Origin: Prevotella sp. BV3P1
GTDB taxonomy: Bacteria; Bacteroidota; Bacteroidia; Bacteroidales; Bacteroidaceae
Reading direction: 5' to 3'
DNA length: 64,000 nucleotides
NCBI RefSeq assembly: GCF_000479005.1
Contig: NZ_AWXC01000007.1
Coordinates: forward strand, 1 to 64,000
The notes under the pieces are model-generated. The model worked only from the letters and a program-made list of their open reading frames with translations, made no database searches and was not told the origin of the DNA. Of the stretch, positions 55,408 through 64,000 are shown one piece after another (position 1 is the stretch's first letter; every line of letters begins with the position of its first letter). Both the position numbers and the translations under genes were made by a program.

Positions 55408-58400
55408 ATGCAGAAAAAAATTGTTTTTCTGGTGTCCATGATGATGTGTTTGTGCACATCAATGATGGCACAGGTTACAACTTCCGCGATGAGTGGTAAG
55501 GTTACCCTGGAGGGAACCGGCGAAGAACTCATTGGTGCGACCGTCCAGGCGGTACACGAGCCTTCTGGAACTACCTATTCGGCAGTGACCAACGTGAACG
55601 GACGTTTTAACATTCAGGGTATGCGTACAGGTGGTCCTTATGCCGTTACGGTGAGCTATGTGGGACACCAGACGAAGATTTACAAGGATATCACGCTTCA
55701 GTTGGGTGAGGTGTATAACCTTGGCGTGACTCTTTCGGAAGATGCTGCCATGCTGGGCGAGGTTATTGTCAGTGCAACGGCTTCCAAGTTTGCGCAAGAG
55801 AAGACCGGTGCATCGACCAACATCAACAATTCGCAGATGATGAATCTGCCAACGGTGAGCCGCAGCATCACCGACATCACGCGTCTTTCTCCTTATGGAG
55901 GCCATGGCATGAGCTTTGTCGGAACAGATGGTCGTACGGCCAACTTCACCGTGGATGGTGCCAACTTCAATAACAACTTTGGCTTGTCGCCATCTCTTCC
56001 CGGTGGTGGCAACCCCATCTCCATCGAAGCTATTGAAGAGTTGCAGGTGGTGATTGCCCCTTACGACGTGCGCCAAACCAACTTTATCGGTGGTGGAGTG
56101 AATGCCATTACCAAGTCGGGTACTAATGCTTTCAAGGGCAGTGCGTATGTTTATCATAGAAATGAGAACATGCGAGGCGATGCTGTCGAAGGATTCCTAA
56201 TGACCAATGCGCGCGAGAAGGACCGCAAGACCACCTACGGTTTCACGTTAGGTGGCCCAATTATCAAGAACAAGTTGTTTTTCTTCGTGAATGGTGAAAC
56301 AGAAAAGGTTCCTACGGTGGCCAACCGTTGGAGAGCTTCTGAGGACGGCGTGGCCAACGTACAAGAGTATATTTCGCGCACAACGGCCAAGGATTTGCAG
56401 ACCGTTTCTGACTTTGTGAACCAGAAATATGGATACAACACTGGTTCGTACACCAGCTTCCCCGCAGACATCAGCAACACCAAACTGTTGGCACGCTTAG
56501 ACTGGAACATCACAGATCAGCACCGTTTGGCCTTGCGTTATAACTACACCAAGAACATGACTTGGCGCTCGCCTAACGCATCGTCTATGGATGGCGGCAC
56601 ACGCATGTCGGAAGGCCGTTTGTCGCAGGCATCTATGGCGTATGCTAATACCATGTATTCGATGGACAACCTGGTACACTCGTTCTCATTCGATTTGAAC
56701 AGTCGCTTGACAGAGAATCTTTCCAACCAGTTGTTGGCAACCTATTCAAAGCTGGACGACTTGCGTAGTTCTAATTCTTCTGAATTCCCCTTCATCGATA
56801 TCCTGAAAAAAGGACAGGCTTACCTCTCGTTGGGTTACGAGTTGTTTACATGGAACAATGCCGTTCATAACGATGTGTGGAATGTGAAGGACGAGCTGAC
56901 TTACTATGCTGGAAAGCATAAGATCACCGGTGGACTGGCCTACGAATACAAGATGGCGGACAATGCTTACATGCGTAATGGTACAGGCTACTATCGCTAT
57001 AGCAGTCTGGACGATTTCATCAATGGTGCCGCTCCCGAGATTGTGAACCTCACTTACGGCTATGGCGGTGAGAGTGCGCCGGCCGCTCGTGTACGCAGCA
57101 ACAAGATTTCTGTTTACGGACAGGATGAATGGTCGGTGAAAGACAACTTCAAGTTGGTTTACGGTTTGCGCATTGACAACCTCTCATTCGTCAACAGCGA
57201 CTTGATTACCAACAAGGCTATCTATGACCTTGATTACGATGGGCGTCGCATTGACACGGGAAAGTGGCCTTCAGCCAACTGGATATTCTCACCGCGTGTA
57301 GGATTTACCTGGGATGTCTTGGGAAACAAGTCGCTCAAGGTGCGTGGCGGTACGGGTCTATTTGCTGGCAACTTGCCACTGGTGTTCTTCACCAACATGC
57401 CTACCAACGGTGGTATGGTGCAGTATCAGGCACAAATTAACGCTGCCAACGCAGCCAAACGAGGATTTGACATGGATACCTTTGCCGGCGGACTGGTGAC
57501 TGATGCCAATGGTAAGGCCACGCAGAAAGCGCTCTATGACAAGCTGATTTCTTTGGGCTATCCTTCTACTATCAAACCCGAGGACGGAACGGTTCCATCT
57601 GCTATCGCCGCCGTGTCAGAAAACTTTAAGTTGCCACAGGTATGGAAGGCATCATTGGCAATCGACTATCAAGTACCAGTGTCGTTCCCATTCACCTTGT
57701 CGGGTGAGTTTATTTTCAACAAGACGCTCAACGAAACCTCCATTTCAGATTGGAGTATTCCTTCTGTAGGCGGGTTCGCTCGATTGAATGGCGTGGACAA
57801 CCGTCCTATCTATCCTACTGGATTCCGTACCAACACCAAGGCTTTTGTCTTGGAAAATACCAGTCGCGGCTATGGTTGGACGGCTAACTTAACCGCCAAT
57901 GTACAACCGGCAGAGTGGGTTAGCTTGATGGCTGCCTATACTCACAACGTGGCTAAGAGCGTGACGGGCATGCCAGGTTCTAACGCAGAGTCGGCATTCA
58001 CCTACGTTCCAACCGTGGAGGGACCGAATCACATCAAGTTGCACAACTCGCAATACAACACGCCCGACCGATTGGTGGCATCGGCTACCATCCACGACAA
58101 GAGCGGTAATCACTATAGTTTGTTCTATGAAGGATGGAGAGGTGGAGCCAACTACTCGTTCATGACCACCAATGATATGAACGGTGACGGATACAATTAT
58201 GACGCCATCTACATTCCTACCGATCAGCAAGTGGCCGACAAGCAATTCCGTTTCGTATCGGAAGACGATAAAACTCGTTTCATGGACTATGTGCATGCCA
58301 ATGGTTATCTGAGCAAACATCAGGGAGAATATGCAGAGGCTTATGCGCTTTACTCTCCGTGGGTGCATCGCATTGACTTCGCTTACAAGCACGATTTCAA

Positions 58401-58677
58401 ACTTAACGTAGGTAAGACAAAGCATGGTTTGCAGTTGAGTTTCGACATTAAGAACCTGCTCAACCTCTTTGACTCAAAGTGGGGCGTGGCCAAATACTTG
58501 AATCCTGCCATCGGTTCGGATGCCCGTATCCTCAAATACGAGGGTGTTGACACAGACGGTGTGGCTAAGTTCTCTACGCCAGAATCCATCAATGGCAATA
58601 TTGAAACGTTCACACCGAGCTATTCTATCGGCCAGTGCTGGTACATGTCGGTGGGTATCAAGTATACGTTCAACTAA
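55408..58677 (+). CDS. Oar-like TonB-dependent receptor
   Basis: 1089 residues. Signal peptide (…C-L-C-T-S-M-M-A-Q), carboxypeptidase-D-like domain, then a plug with the Oar-type pattern I-E-E-L-Q-V-V-I-A-P-Y-D-V-R and G-G-x-N-A-I-T-K-S-G-T-N. A very long barrel ends in Y-T-F-N. Oar-like receptors have been linked to peptide or protein uptake or export; the cargo here is unknown. It is followed 39 bases later by a BACON lipoprotein, likely its partner. Confidence 0.88.
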   Translation: MQKKIVFLVSMMMCLCTSMMAQVTTSAMSGKVTLEGTGEELIGATVQAVHEPSGTTYSAVTNVNGRFNIQGMRTGGPYAVTVSYVGHQTKIYKDITLQLGEVYNLGVTLSEDAAMLGEVIVSATASKFAQEKTGASTNINNSQMMNLPTVSRSITDITRLSPYGGHGMSFVGTDGRTANFTVDGANFNNNFGLSPSLPGGGNPISIEAIEELQVVIAPYDVRQTNFIGGGVNAITKSGTNAFKGSAYVYHRNENMRGDAVEGFLMTNAREKDRKTTYGFTLGGPIIKNKLFFFVNGETEKVPTVANRWRASEDGVANVQEYISRTTAKDLQTVSDFVNQKYGYNTGSYTSFPADISNTKLLARLDWNITDQHRLALRYNYTKNMTWRSPNASSMDGGTRMSEGRLSQASMAYANTMYSMDNLVHSFSFDLNSRLTENLSNQLLATYSKLDDLRSSNSSEFPFIDILKKGQAYLSLGYELFTWNNAVHNDVWNVKDELTYYAGKHKITGGLAYEYKMADNAYMRNGTGYYRYSSLDDFINGAAPEIVNLTYGYGGESAPAARVRSNKISVYGQDEWSVKDNFKLVYGLRIDNLSFVNSDLITNKAIYDLDYDGRRIDTGKWPSANWIFSPRVGFTWDVLGNKSLKVRGGTGLFAGNLPLVFFTNMPTNGGMVQYQAQINAANAAKRGFDMDTFAGGLVTDANGKATQKALYDKLISLGYPSTIKPEDGTVPSAIAAVSENFKLPQVWKASLAIDYQVPVSFPFTLSGEFIFNKTLNETSISDWSIPSVGGFARLNGVDNRPIYPTGFRTNTKAFVLENTSRGYGWTANLTANVQPAEWVSLMAAYTHNVAKSVTGMPGSNAESAFTYVPTVEGPNHIKLHNSQYNTPDRLVASATIHDKSGNHYSLFYEGWRGGANYSFMTTNDMNGDGYNYDAIYIPTDQQVADKQFRFVSEDDKTRFMDYVHANGYLSKHQGEYAEAYALYSPWVHRIDFAYKHDFKLNVGKTKHGLQLSFDIKNLLNLFDSKWGVAKYLNPAIGSDARILKYEGVDTDGVAKFSTPESINGNIETFTPSYSIGQCWYMSVGIKYTFN

Positions 58678-58716
58678 AGTCAAGCATACATTTAACTAAC
58701 AGTAAAACAAAAGGAT

Positions 58717-60336
58717 ATGAAACTAAAATATATCATTCCATCGTTCATTGCAGTCATTGCCATGTTTACAGGCTGTGCGGACGACAATGAACCCACCTAT
58801 TTGAGCAATTTGAAGGTGTCTTCTTCTTATGTGGCTTTCGACGTGAAAGGTGGAACGCAGAAGATTACCGTAACGGCTACGGAAGACTGGAGCATGGACT
58901 TCATGGTTCCGGTAAAGGCCGATTCACTGGATGATGAAAAGGGTATCGTGAAATACAACGTGCCAACAAGTCAGATGGCAACCAAGGAAAACAAGTGGGT
59001 TAAAGTGTCACAACTGAGTGGTGGCGCAGGAACTACCGACATCTCTTTCACCGTTGGCACTACAACGGCGACGCGTTCGGTCACCATTCGCATCAAAGCC
59101 GGTGACAAATATCAGAACATCATCGTTGCTCAGGTAGACGATTCTCCTACGCCAGTAAGTACTGTGAAGGACGTATTGAAGGGTGTTGACAGCAAAACCT
59201 ACCGCGTGAAAGGTTTGTGTGGCAAAATCATTAACACCTCATACGGCGGCTGGTACATGGTAGATGGTGAGGGCAACGAGCTCTATATCTATGGTACAAA
59301 GGACGCATCAGGTGCAAACAACTGGAAGAAGTTCAACATCGCTCCTGGTGATTCAGTCACGGTTGAAGGTGCCAGGACAACCTATAAGTCGACTATAGAG
59401 ATTAAAGACGCGACATTTATTTCAGTGAAGAAGGCGCTCTTGCTCAGCAAAGAGACTAATAAAACCATCGGCAAGGAATCCAAACCGTTCAATATTATCA
59501 TCACACAGAAAGGAGAGGGCTTGAACTTCAAGTCGAATGCCGACTGGATGACGATAGAGCCAGGCTACACAGTTAATAAAAAGGGTGACTTGGTATTTAC
59601 CATCAATCCTTCAGAGAATGCCACCGGCAAAAACCGTGAGGGCACACTTACTTTCAAAAGTACTAAGGGTACGGAAGAGTCTGTGTTGAAAATTTCCATC
59701 ATTCAGCTTGGCACAACTCCTGTTACCACTGGTGGTATTGCGGGAATCTCATCCGTAATATCAGCCAGCTCTGACAAGAAAAAGCAGGTGAACTTCGACG
59801 TTGTGCTCACCGATGCGAAGGTAACCTACAAGAATGGCAGCAACATTTTCGTCGAAGACGCAACTGGTGGCTTGCTACTTTACAATGGCAATTCAACTCT
59901 TGCTGTGGGTGATGTCATCAATGGACGTGTGTGGGGCGCAGGCTATGCATTCAACGGACTGCCTGAAGCCACGTTGTTGCAAACCGAATTGGCCAAAGTA
60001 ACCAAAGGTGATGCACCCAAACCAATGGAAGTGACGCTTGCACAGCTTGCGGCTGATTACGGAAAATACATCAACCGTTACATCCTTATCAAGGACGCTA
60101 CAGTGGGTAAGACCATTGACGTGAAGTACTCGGGCGTGAAAAGTGCAGGTGAATTGACTGATGGCACAAACACTTTTGTCTTGAACCATCAACGAACAGG
60201 CAAGTACAAAGGTAAAAATATTTACTATTATGTGCAGGCTGCCAAGGACAGTAAGGTGAATGTTGTTTGCATTCCTTCTGTTTACAAGACGAAAAAACAG
60301 TTGAATATCTGGGACAAGAGCTGGATTCGTAAATAA
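58717..60336 (+). CDS. BACON-domain lipoprotein
   Basis: 539 residues with lipobox F-T-G-C near residue 20. Two BACON-like modules are seen: one after the signal (A-F-D-V-K-G-G-T-Q-K-I-T-V-T-A…W) and one near residues 245-330 (N-F-K-S-N-A-D-W-M-T-I). Between and after them are OB-fold-like segments (G-G-W-Y-M-V-D-G-E-G-N-E-L-Y-I-Y-G; later V-E-D-A-T-G-G-L-L-L-Y), as in DUF5689-type proteins. It is probably a surface-exposed binding lipoprotein working with the upstream receptor. Confidence 0.78.
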   Translation: MKLKYIIPSFIAVIAMFTGCADDNEPTYLSNLKVSSSYVAFDVKGGTQKITVTATEDWSMDFMVPVKADSLDDEKGIVKYNVPTSQMATKENKWVKVSQLSGGAGTTDISFTVGTTTATRSVTIRIKAGDKYQNIIVAQVDDSPTPVSTVKDVLKGVDSKTYRVKGLCGKIINTSYGGWYMVDGEGNELYIYGTKDASGANNWKKFNIAPGDSVTVEGARTTYKSTIEIKDATFISVKKALLLSKETNKTIGKESKPFNIIITQKGEGLNFKSNADWMTIEPGYTVNKKGDLVFTINPSENATGKNREGTLTFKSTKGTEESVLKISIIQLGTTPVTTGGIAGISSVISASSDKKKQVNFDVVLTDAKVTYKNGSNIFVEDATGGLLLYNGNSTLAVGDVINGRVWGAGYAFNGLPEATLLQTELAKVTKGDAPKPMEVTLAQLAADYGKYINRYILIKDATVGKTIDVKYSGVKSAGELTDGTNTFVLNHQRTGKYKGKNIYYYVQAAKDSKVNVVCIPSVYKTKKQLNIWDKSWIRK

Positions 60337-60365
60337 GTAATTGTTGCAGAATAAGATTTATCTTG

Positions 60366-60402
60366 AGAGGGTGTGCTTCACGGCATGCCCTCTTTTGCTT
60401 TG
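60366..60402 (+). terminator. Terminator of the Oar-BACON operon
   Basis: AGAGGG-T-GTGC pairs with GCAT-G-CCCTCT (60366-60393) and is followed by TTTTGCTTT. Confidence 0.8.
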
Positions 60403-60420
60403 AAATGCAGAAGAAGATTA

Positions 60421-60465
60421 AATGACATTATCTCTTTGTGGTGTGTCATTATTTAGTTATCTTTG
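60421..60465 (+). promoter_or_regulatory. Promoter of the cupin gene with an inverted repeat
   Basis: -33 TTTG at 60435-60438 and -7 TATCTTTG at 60458-60465, spacing 19. AATGACA (60421-60427) and TGTCATT (60444-60450) flank the -33 element as an exact 7-bp inverted repeat, a possible operator. Confidence 0.65.
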
Positions 60466-60493
60466 TAGTGCAACTAAAACGTAAGTGAACATT

Positions 60494-60826
60494 ATGGTTA
60501 TAGATTTCAATGATTTAGACGAACAGATCATAGAGGGTTTCAAGGGAGGTAAAGGCACACTTGTTACGCGCAACTTTGCGGATGATAAGTGCAAGATCAT
60601 GTTGAGCACACTCAAGCCAGGTGCTTCGAGTGGGCTTCATACCCACGTTGATAATTGCGAGATTATCTATGTCTTAGAAGGAACGTTGACGTGTCATGTT
60701 GACGGAAAGTCAGAGCGAGTGCAAGCCGGACAAGTGCATTATTGTCCAATGGGGCACCAGCATTACATGGAAAACCTTACTTCGTCGGATGTCCGTTATT
60801 TTGCCATCGTTCCAGAGCATCATTAA
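60494..60826 (+). CDS. Small cupin-domain protein
   Basis: About 110 residues from the ATG at 60494. A single cupin fold: motif 1 G-L-H-T-H-V-D-N-C-E-I-I-Y-V-L-E-G and motif 2 P-M-G-H-Q-H-Y-M-E-N, carrying the His and Glu metal ligands. It may bind a small ligand or act as a simple metal-dependent enzyme. No substrate is implied by neighbours. Confidence 0.85.
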   Translation: MVIDFNDLDEQIIEGFKGGKGTLVTRNFADDKCKIMLSTLKPGASSGLHTHVDNCEIIYVLEGTLTCHVDGKSERVQAGQVHYCPMGHQHYMENLTSSDVRYFAIVPEHH

Positions 60827-60965
60827 GCACATGTCTACGGCATGACATGGCATGTGCCGAGGCAACGCATCTGTCGTATGTGTGGGGCAAAATGCTGACA
60901 GATAAGAATGTTCGCTACCCGTATTCTTTCGATTATGAGGAAAAATATTTAACTTTGTAGCTGTT

Positions 60966-61577
60966 ATGACGGAAGGAAAAATCATCAATGGACGTCCTCA
61001 ACTGGCCATCATTGATTCCAACACGCTGGCCGTGTTGGGATTGAAGCAGATGTTGCAGAATGTGATGCCGGTCATGGATGTAACCACATTCGGCTCGTTT
61101 GAAGAGCTGACGGAATGTGCAGTGGACTCTTTTTTCCATTACTTCGTGTCAATGAACATCGTGTTGGAACATCGTTCTTTCTTCCTTGACCGGCGAAAAA
61201 AGACGATTGTCTTGGCCGCTTCCACGGATCCCTCAACCCAACTTTCTGGTTTTAACAGTCTGTGTGTCAATGTGCCGGAAGACCAGTTGGTGCGTTCTTT
61301 GTTGATGTTGGAACAAAACGCACATGGCAGGGGACAGCGTTTCCCATCTACACTGAAAACATTGAAAGCCAAAATCCTGTCCGATCGAGAGATTGAAGTG
61401 TTGTCACTCATCGTTCAGGGATATATTAATAAGGAGATTGCTGACCAGTTGAACATTAGCATGACAACGGTTATCAGTCATCGTAAAAACATCATGGACA
61501 AACTTGGGATGAAGAGTGTATCGGCACTCACCATCTATGCAGTGATGCATGGGTATGTTGACATCAATAAAATTTAA
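60966..61577 (+). CDS. LuxR-family regulator with receiver-like N-domain
   Basis: 203 residues. The C-terminal LuxR/GerE helix-turn-helix is clear (L-S-D-R-E-I-E-V-L…N-K-E-I-A-D-Q-L-N-I-S…H-R-K-N-I-M-D-K-L). The N-terminal half has receiver-like strands (Q-L-A-I-I-D-S-N) but no convincing central phospho-acceptor Asp, so it may be a pseudo-receiver. TAACTTTG at 60950-60957 fits a -7 box nine bases before the ATG. No histidine kinase is adjacent. Confidence 0.82.
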   Translation: MTEGKIINGRPQLAIIDSNTLAVLGLKQMLQNVMPVMDVTTFGSFEELTECAVDSFFHYFVSMNIVLEHRSFFLDRRKKTIVLAASTDPSTQLSGFNSLCVNVPEDQLVRSLLMLEQNAHGRGQRFPSTLKTLKAKILSDREIEVLSLIVQGYINKEIADQLNISMTTVISHRKNIMDKLGMKSVSALTIYAVMHGYVDINKI

Positions 61578-61665
61578 GGGAAATACCCACCGGAGAAGCG
61601 GTAAAGGTCTTCTTGGCGTTGGTCGCTTGTTAGGTTAATGGTACTTTTTAGACCGCTGTTAATGC

Positions 61666-62925
61666 TTATAATACGGGTGCTAACAAGTGAGCAAACCATC
61701 CGCGCAGCTTCTGCCAGGGCGTTCTAAACTCATCCCAGCTCTTGGGAGTGAGTAGGAAACTTTCTTTCTTGTCATCATCAAACAACTTGTCCAGCTGGCG
61801 AGTGGTGCAGGAATCAACAATCACGGCGTTTTCCTCATAGTCGAAATTAAGACTCCTGGCATTGAGGTTGGCGCTCCCCACCGTGCAGAACTTACCGTCT
61901 ACCATCATCACTTTGGTATGGTGGAATCCATCCGTAAACATCCACACGTTCGCCCCATGCTTCATCAGTTTGTGCGCATTGTAGAACCCACAGTCGGGTG
62001 TTAAGGGAATGTCGCTGCTGGTCGACAGCATGATTTCTACTTTCACGCCCCGCTTGATGGCCTTCTTCAGCGCTTTTTTGATACTCCGATTCAGTGTAAA
62101 GTAGGGATTGATGATTTTCAAACTGTCTTGAGCGGCATTGATAGCGCCCACATAGAACGTCCTGATCATCTCGTTACTGACGCGCGGTTCACGGTTCACG
62201 ATGCCTACCATCTTATTGCCTGCCGTGGTGCAGGTGTCGGGTTTGAGGTTTTTGATGTATCCCCTGTTGCGGTAACCTCTGTAATATTTTGCGCCGTGCA
62301 CGTTTTGTTTGGCCGTTTTATTCCACATCTTCAAGAAGATGCGTTGCAGGTCGTTCACCGCCAGTCCCTCTATTCTACAGTGCATGTCGTTCCATTTCCC
62401 AACCTGTCTGGTTCCTTTAATGTAGTAGTCGGCCACGTTCATGCCACCCGTATAGGCCACCTCGCCATCGATGATGGCAATCTTTCGATGGTCGCGGCTC
62501 AGCACATGGTTGATCCAAGGAAAGGTGATGGGGTCAAATTTGTAGATTTCAACACCTTTGGCTCGTATCGAGTCCAGGTGATGTCTCTTCAGTGGACGGT
62601 TGTTCGACGAATTGCCAAAGGCGTCGAACAGGGCTCTTACCTCCACGCCCTCAGCCGCTTTCTCTTCCAGAATGCCGAACAACAGTCGCGCGATGGAATC
62701 GTTTCTGAAGTTGAAGTACTCCAGATGCACGCTGCTCTTGGCTTGCTTGATGGCCTGAAACAGGTCATCAAACTTCTCTTGTCCGTCCATCAGCAGCGTC
62801 ACACTGTTGTCATGTGAGAACGTCACGCCCTTCTCTCGCAAGGTTTGTACGATGAGAGAGTCTGAAGTCTGCGCATCAACTGACGTGCAGGCGATGAAAC
62901 ATACAATGATTAATAGGATTCTCAA
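61666..62925 (-). CDS. cls: Cardiolipin synthase-like phospholipase D family protein
   Basis: 419 residues with an N-terminal signal (…C-F-I-A-C-T-S-V-D-A-Q), so the mature protein is probably exported or membrane-bound. Both HKD motifs are intact: H-R-K-I-A-I-I-D-G near residue 145 and H-T-K-V-M-M-V-D-G near 335. The family joins two phosphatidylglycerols, or PG and PE, into cardiolipin. It starts 20 bases after the KpsF stop, so the two probably share a transcript. Confidence 0.85.
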   Translation of the reverse strand: MRILLIIVCFIACTSVDAQTSDSLIVQTLREKGVTFSHDNSVTLLMDGQEKFDDLFQAIKQAKSSVHLEYFNFRNDSIARLLFGILEEKAAEGVEVRALFDAFGNSSNNRPLKRHHLDSIRAKGVEIYKFDPITFPWINHVLSRDHRKIAIIDGEVAYTGGMNVADYYIKGTRQVGKWNDMHCRIEGLAVNDLQRIFLKMWNKTAKQNVHGAKYYRGYRNRGYIKNLKPDTCTTAGNKMVGIVNREPRVSNEMIRTFYVGAINAAQDSLKIINPYFTLNRSIKKALKKAIKRGVKVEIMLSTSSDIPLTPDCGFYNAHKLMKHGANVWMFTDGFHHTKVMMVDGKFCTVGSANLNARSLNFDYEENAVIVDSCTTRQLDKLFDDDKKESFLLTPKSWDEFRTPWQKLRGWFAHLLAPVL

Positions 62926-62945
62926 ATTTCAGTCAATGGCATCTC

Positions 62946-63920
62946 TCATATCATGCACGAATAGTGGTCGACGATTCCTAACAAGTGGTCGTCACCGTCA
63001 ACAACCAGTACCGTATGTATTTTATACTTGTGCATGATGGTTTGTATCTCCGTGATTTTTGTGTTTGGTGAAACGGTTTTCGGACTTGTTGTCATGATGT
63101 CGCTTACCGTCTTGTTGAAGAACTGGGCTTGCCATTTCTCCATTGCTCGCCTGATGTCGCCATCGGTGATTAGCCCCACCACTCTCTCGCTCTCCAATGA
63201 GACGCCCAATCCCAGCTTTCCTTTGCTCACATGAATGATGGCTTCGCCCAGATGCATCTCTTTGGGGATGACAGGCAGGTTGTCTGACCGCATCACGTCC
63301 GAGGCTGTTGTAAGCAACCGCTTGCCCAGTTCGCCACCTGGATGAAACTGTGCGAAGTCGTTTGGCTTGAAGTCTCTCACCATCATCAGGGCAATGGCCA
63401 ATGCGTCCCCCATGGCCAGTGCGGCCGTCGTGCTGCTTGTCGGTGCCAGATTCAGTGGGCAGGCCTCCTTCTTAACGCTGCATGTGATGTGGGCAGTCGA
63501 GTATTTGGCCAGCAACGATTGGGGATTCCCGCTGATGGATACCACGGGTACGCGCATGTGCAGCACCATGGGCAGAAAGCGAAGCAGCTCATCAGTCTGC
63601 CCGCTGTTGCTCAAGGCCAGCACCACATCGTCGGGTGTCATCACGCCCAAGTCTCCATGGTAGATGTCCAGCGGATTGATATAGAACGCCGGCGTACCCG
63701 TTGAAGACAGCGTGGCAGCTATCTTGGCTCCTACGTTGCCACTCTTGCCAACGCCGGTGACGATGATTTTCCCTTTGCAGTTGAACATCATTTCAACGGC
63801 CTTTTCAAAGTTCTTATCCAGCTGTGGAATCAGTTCCAGCAGTGCCTGCGCTTCATCCTTGATGCACTGTGAGGCATATTCTCTTACATGTTTAAGCGAT
63901 TCTTTCGTATTTTCTTCCAT
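62946..63920 (-). CDS. kpsF: KpsF/GutQ-type arabinose-5-phosphate isomerase
   Basis: 324 residues. An N-terminal SIS domain (about 40-185; G-V-G-K-S-G-N-V-G and S-N-S-G-Q-T-D-E) is followed by two CBS domains (about 205-320). The enzyme converts ribulose-5-phosphate to arabinose-5-phosphate, the first step to KDO of lipopolysaccharide. No other KDO genes are in view. It precedes cls by 20 bases. Confidence 0.92.
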   Translation of the reverse strand: MEENTKESLKHVREYASQCIKDEAQALLELIPQLDKNFEKAVEMMFNCKGKIIVTGVGKSGNVGAKIAATLSSTGTPAFYINPLDIYHGDLGVMTPDDVVLALSNSGQTDELLRFLPMVLHMRVPVVSISGNPQSLLAKYSTAHITCSVKKEACPLNLAPTSSTTAALAMGDALAIALMMVRDFKPNDFAQFHPGGELGKRLLTTASDVMRSDNLPVIPKEMHLGEAIIHVSKGKLGLGVSLESERVVGLITDGDIRRAMEKWQAQFFNKTVSDIMTTSPKTVSPNTKITEIQTIMHKYKIHTVLVVDGDDHLLGIVDHYSCMI

Positions 63921-63950
63921 GAATCTGTTATTATGTATGCGGTGCGTCTT

Positions 63951-64000
63951 TTATAGTAGTGATGTGATGAGGGGTTCCAGCTTGTCCAATTCCAACATAT
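63951..64000 (-). CDS. C-terminal end of a truncated-by-window gene
   Basis: On the minus strand, 15 sense codons (M-L-E-L-D-K-L-E-P-L-I-T-S-L-L) run to a TAA at 63953-63951 and continue past the window edge. It lies 30 bases upstream of kpsF on the same strand and may be the first part of that operon. Too short to identify. Confidence 0.4.
   Translation of the reverse strand, partial: MLELDKLEPLITSLL

Noticed and set aside
1..64000. tRNA or rRNA genes
   Set aside because: I saw no cloverleaf with a conserved T-loop and no rRNA core sequence on either strand, though reading by eye could miss one.

Overview
The window comes from a Bacteroidetes chromosome, most likely a Prevotella-type member of the Bacteroidales. 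The support is: SusC/SusD pairs and other TonB-linked receptors with a carboxypeptidase-D-like plug extension; many lipoproteins; a T9SS plug-like protein; DUF4834 next to pssA; a short 290-residue primary sigma factor; and many promoters of the Bacteroidetes form TTTG-N19-21-TAnnTTTG. All functional calls rest on reading the translated sequence and known motifs; no database search was run.

Layout. 0.3-2.9 kb: a small acidic ORF and a large lipoprotein of unknown role. 3.2-12.4 kb: an AT-rich accessory block holding an AAA ATPase with a nuclease-like C-terminus, a minus-strand tracrRNA, and a complete type II-C CRISPR locus (cas9, cas1, cas2, leader, 29 repeats and 28 spacers). A small lipoprotein gene follows, and its start codon lies inside the last degenerate repeat. 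12.4-13.2 kb: decayed remnants, including the 3' end of a DASS-type transporter. 13.2-23.8 kb: housekeeping genes (trxA and dnaE on minus; psd-pssA-DUF4834; metA-U32 protein-membrane zinc-ribbon protein). 23.85-24.1 kb: a probable structured ncRNA with its own promoter and terminator. 24.5-31.5 kb: a TamB/TamA-like pair. 31.5-32.75 kb: decayed DNA with a ferredoxin-like remnant. 32.8-37.5 kb: T9SS plug-like protein, TonB receptor and a hisC-like gene whose PLP lysine is replaced. 37.6-43.5 kb: MltF-like transglycosylase, membrane protein, SpoU methyltransferase and a second D15-type outer-membrane protein. 43.8-48.7 kb: a susCD pair. 48.9-54.5 kb: radA, a substrate-binding lipoprotein, a TPR protein and rpoD. 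55.4-64 kb: Oar-like receptor plus BACON lipoprotein, cupin, LuxR-type regulator, cardiolipin synthase, and KpsF/GutQ sugar-phosphate isomerase.

How the parts work together. The CRISPR locus looks functional. The Cas9 nuclease residues are all present. A tracrRNA whose anti-repeat pairs with the first 20 nt of the repeat is encoded divergently from cas9, and the two putative promoters share one 25-bp palindrome. The degenerate repeats lie at the end distal to cas2, so new spacers should enter beside cas2.

The most unusual signals are: (1) the shared palindromic tracrRNA/cas9 promoter; (2) three 21-bp palindromes over the ATPase promoter, one containing the -7 box; (3) a lipoprotein start codon made from a mutated terminal repeat; (4) an otherwise intact HisC lacking its catalytic lysine; (5) a diverged 22-bp-period tandem repeat family at five intergenic sites; (6) a long inverted repeat near 41 kb; and (7) the unassigned ncRNA near 24 kb.
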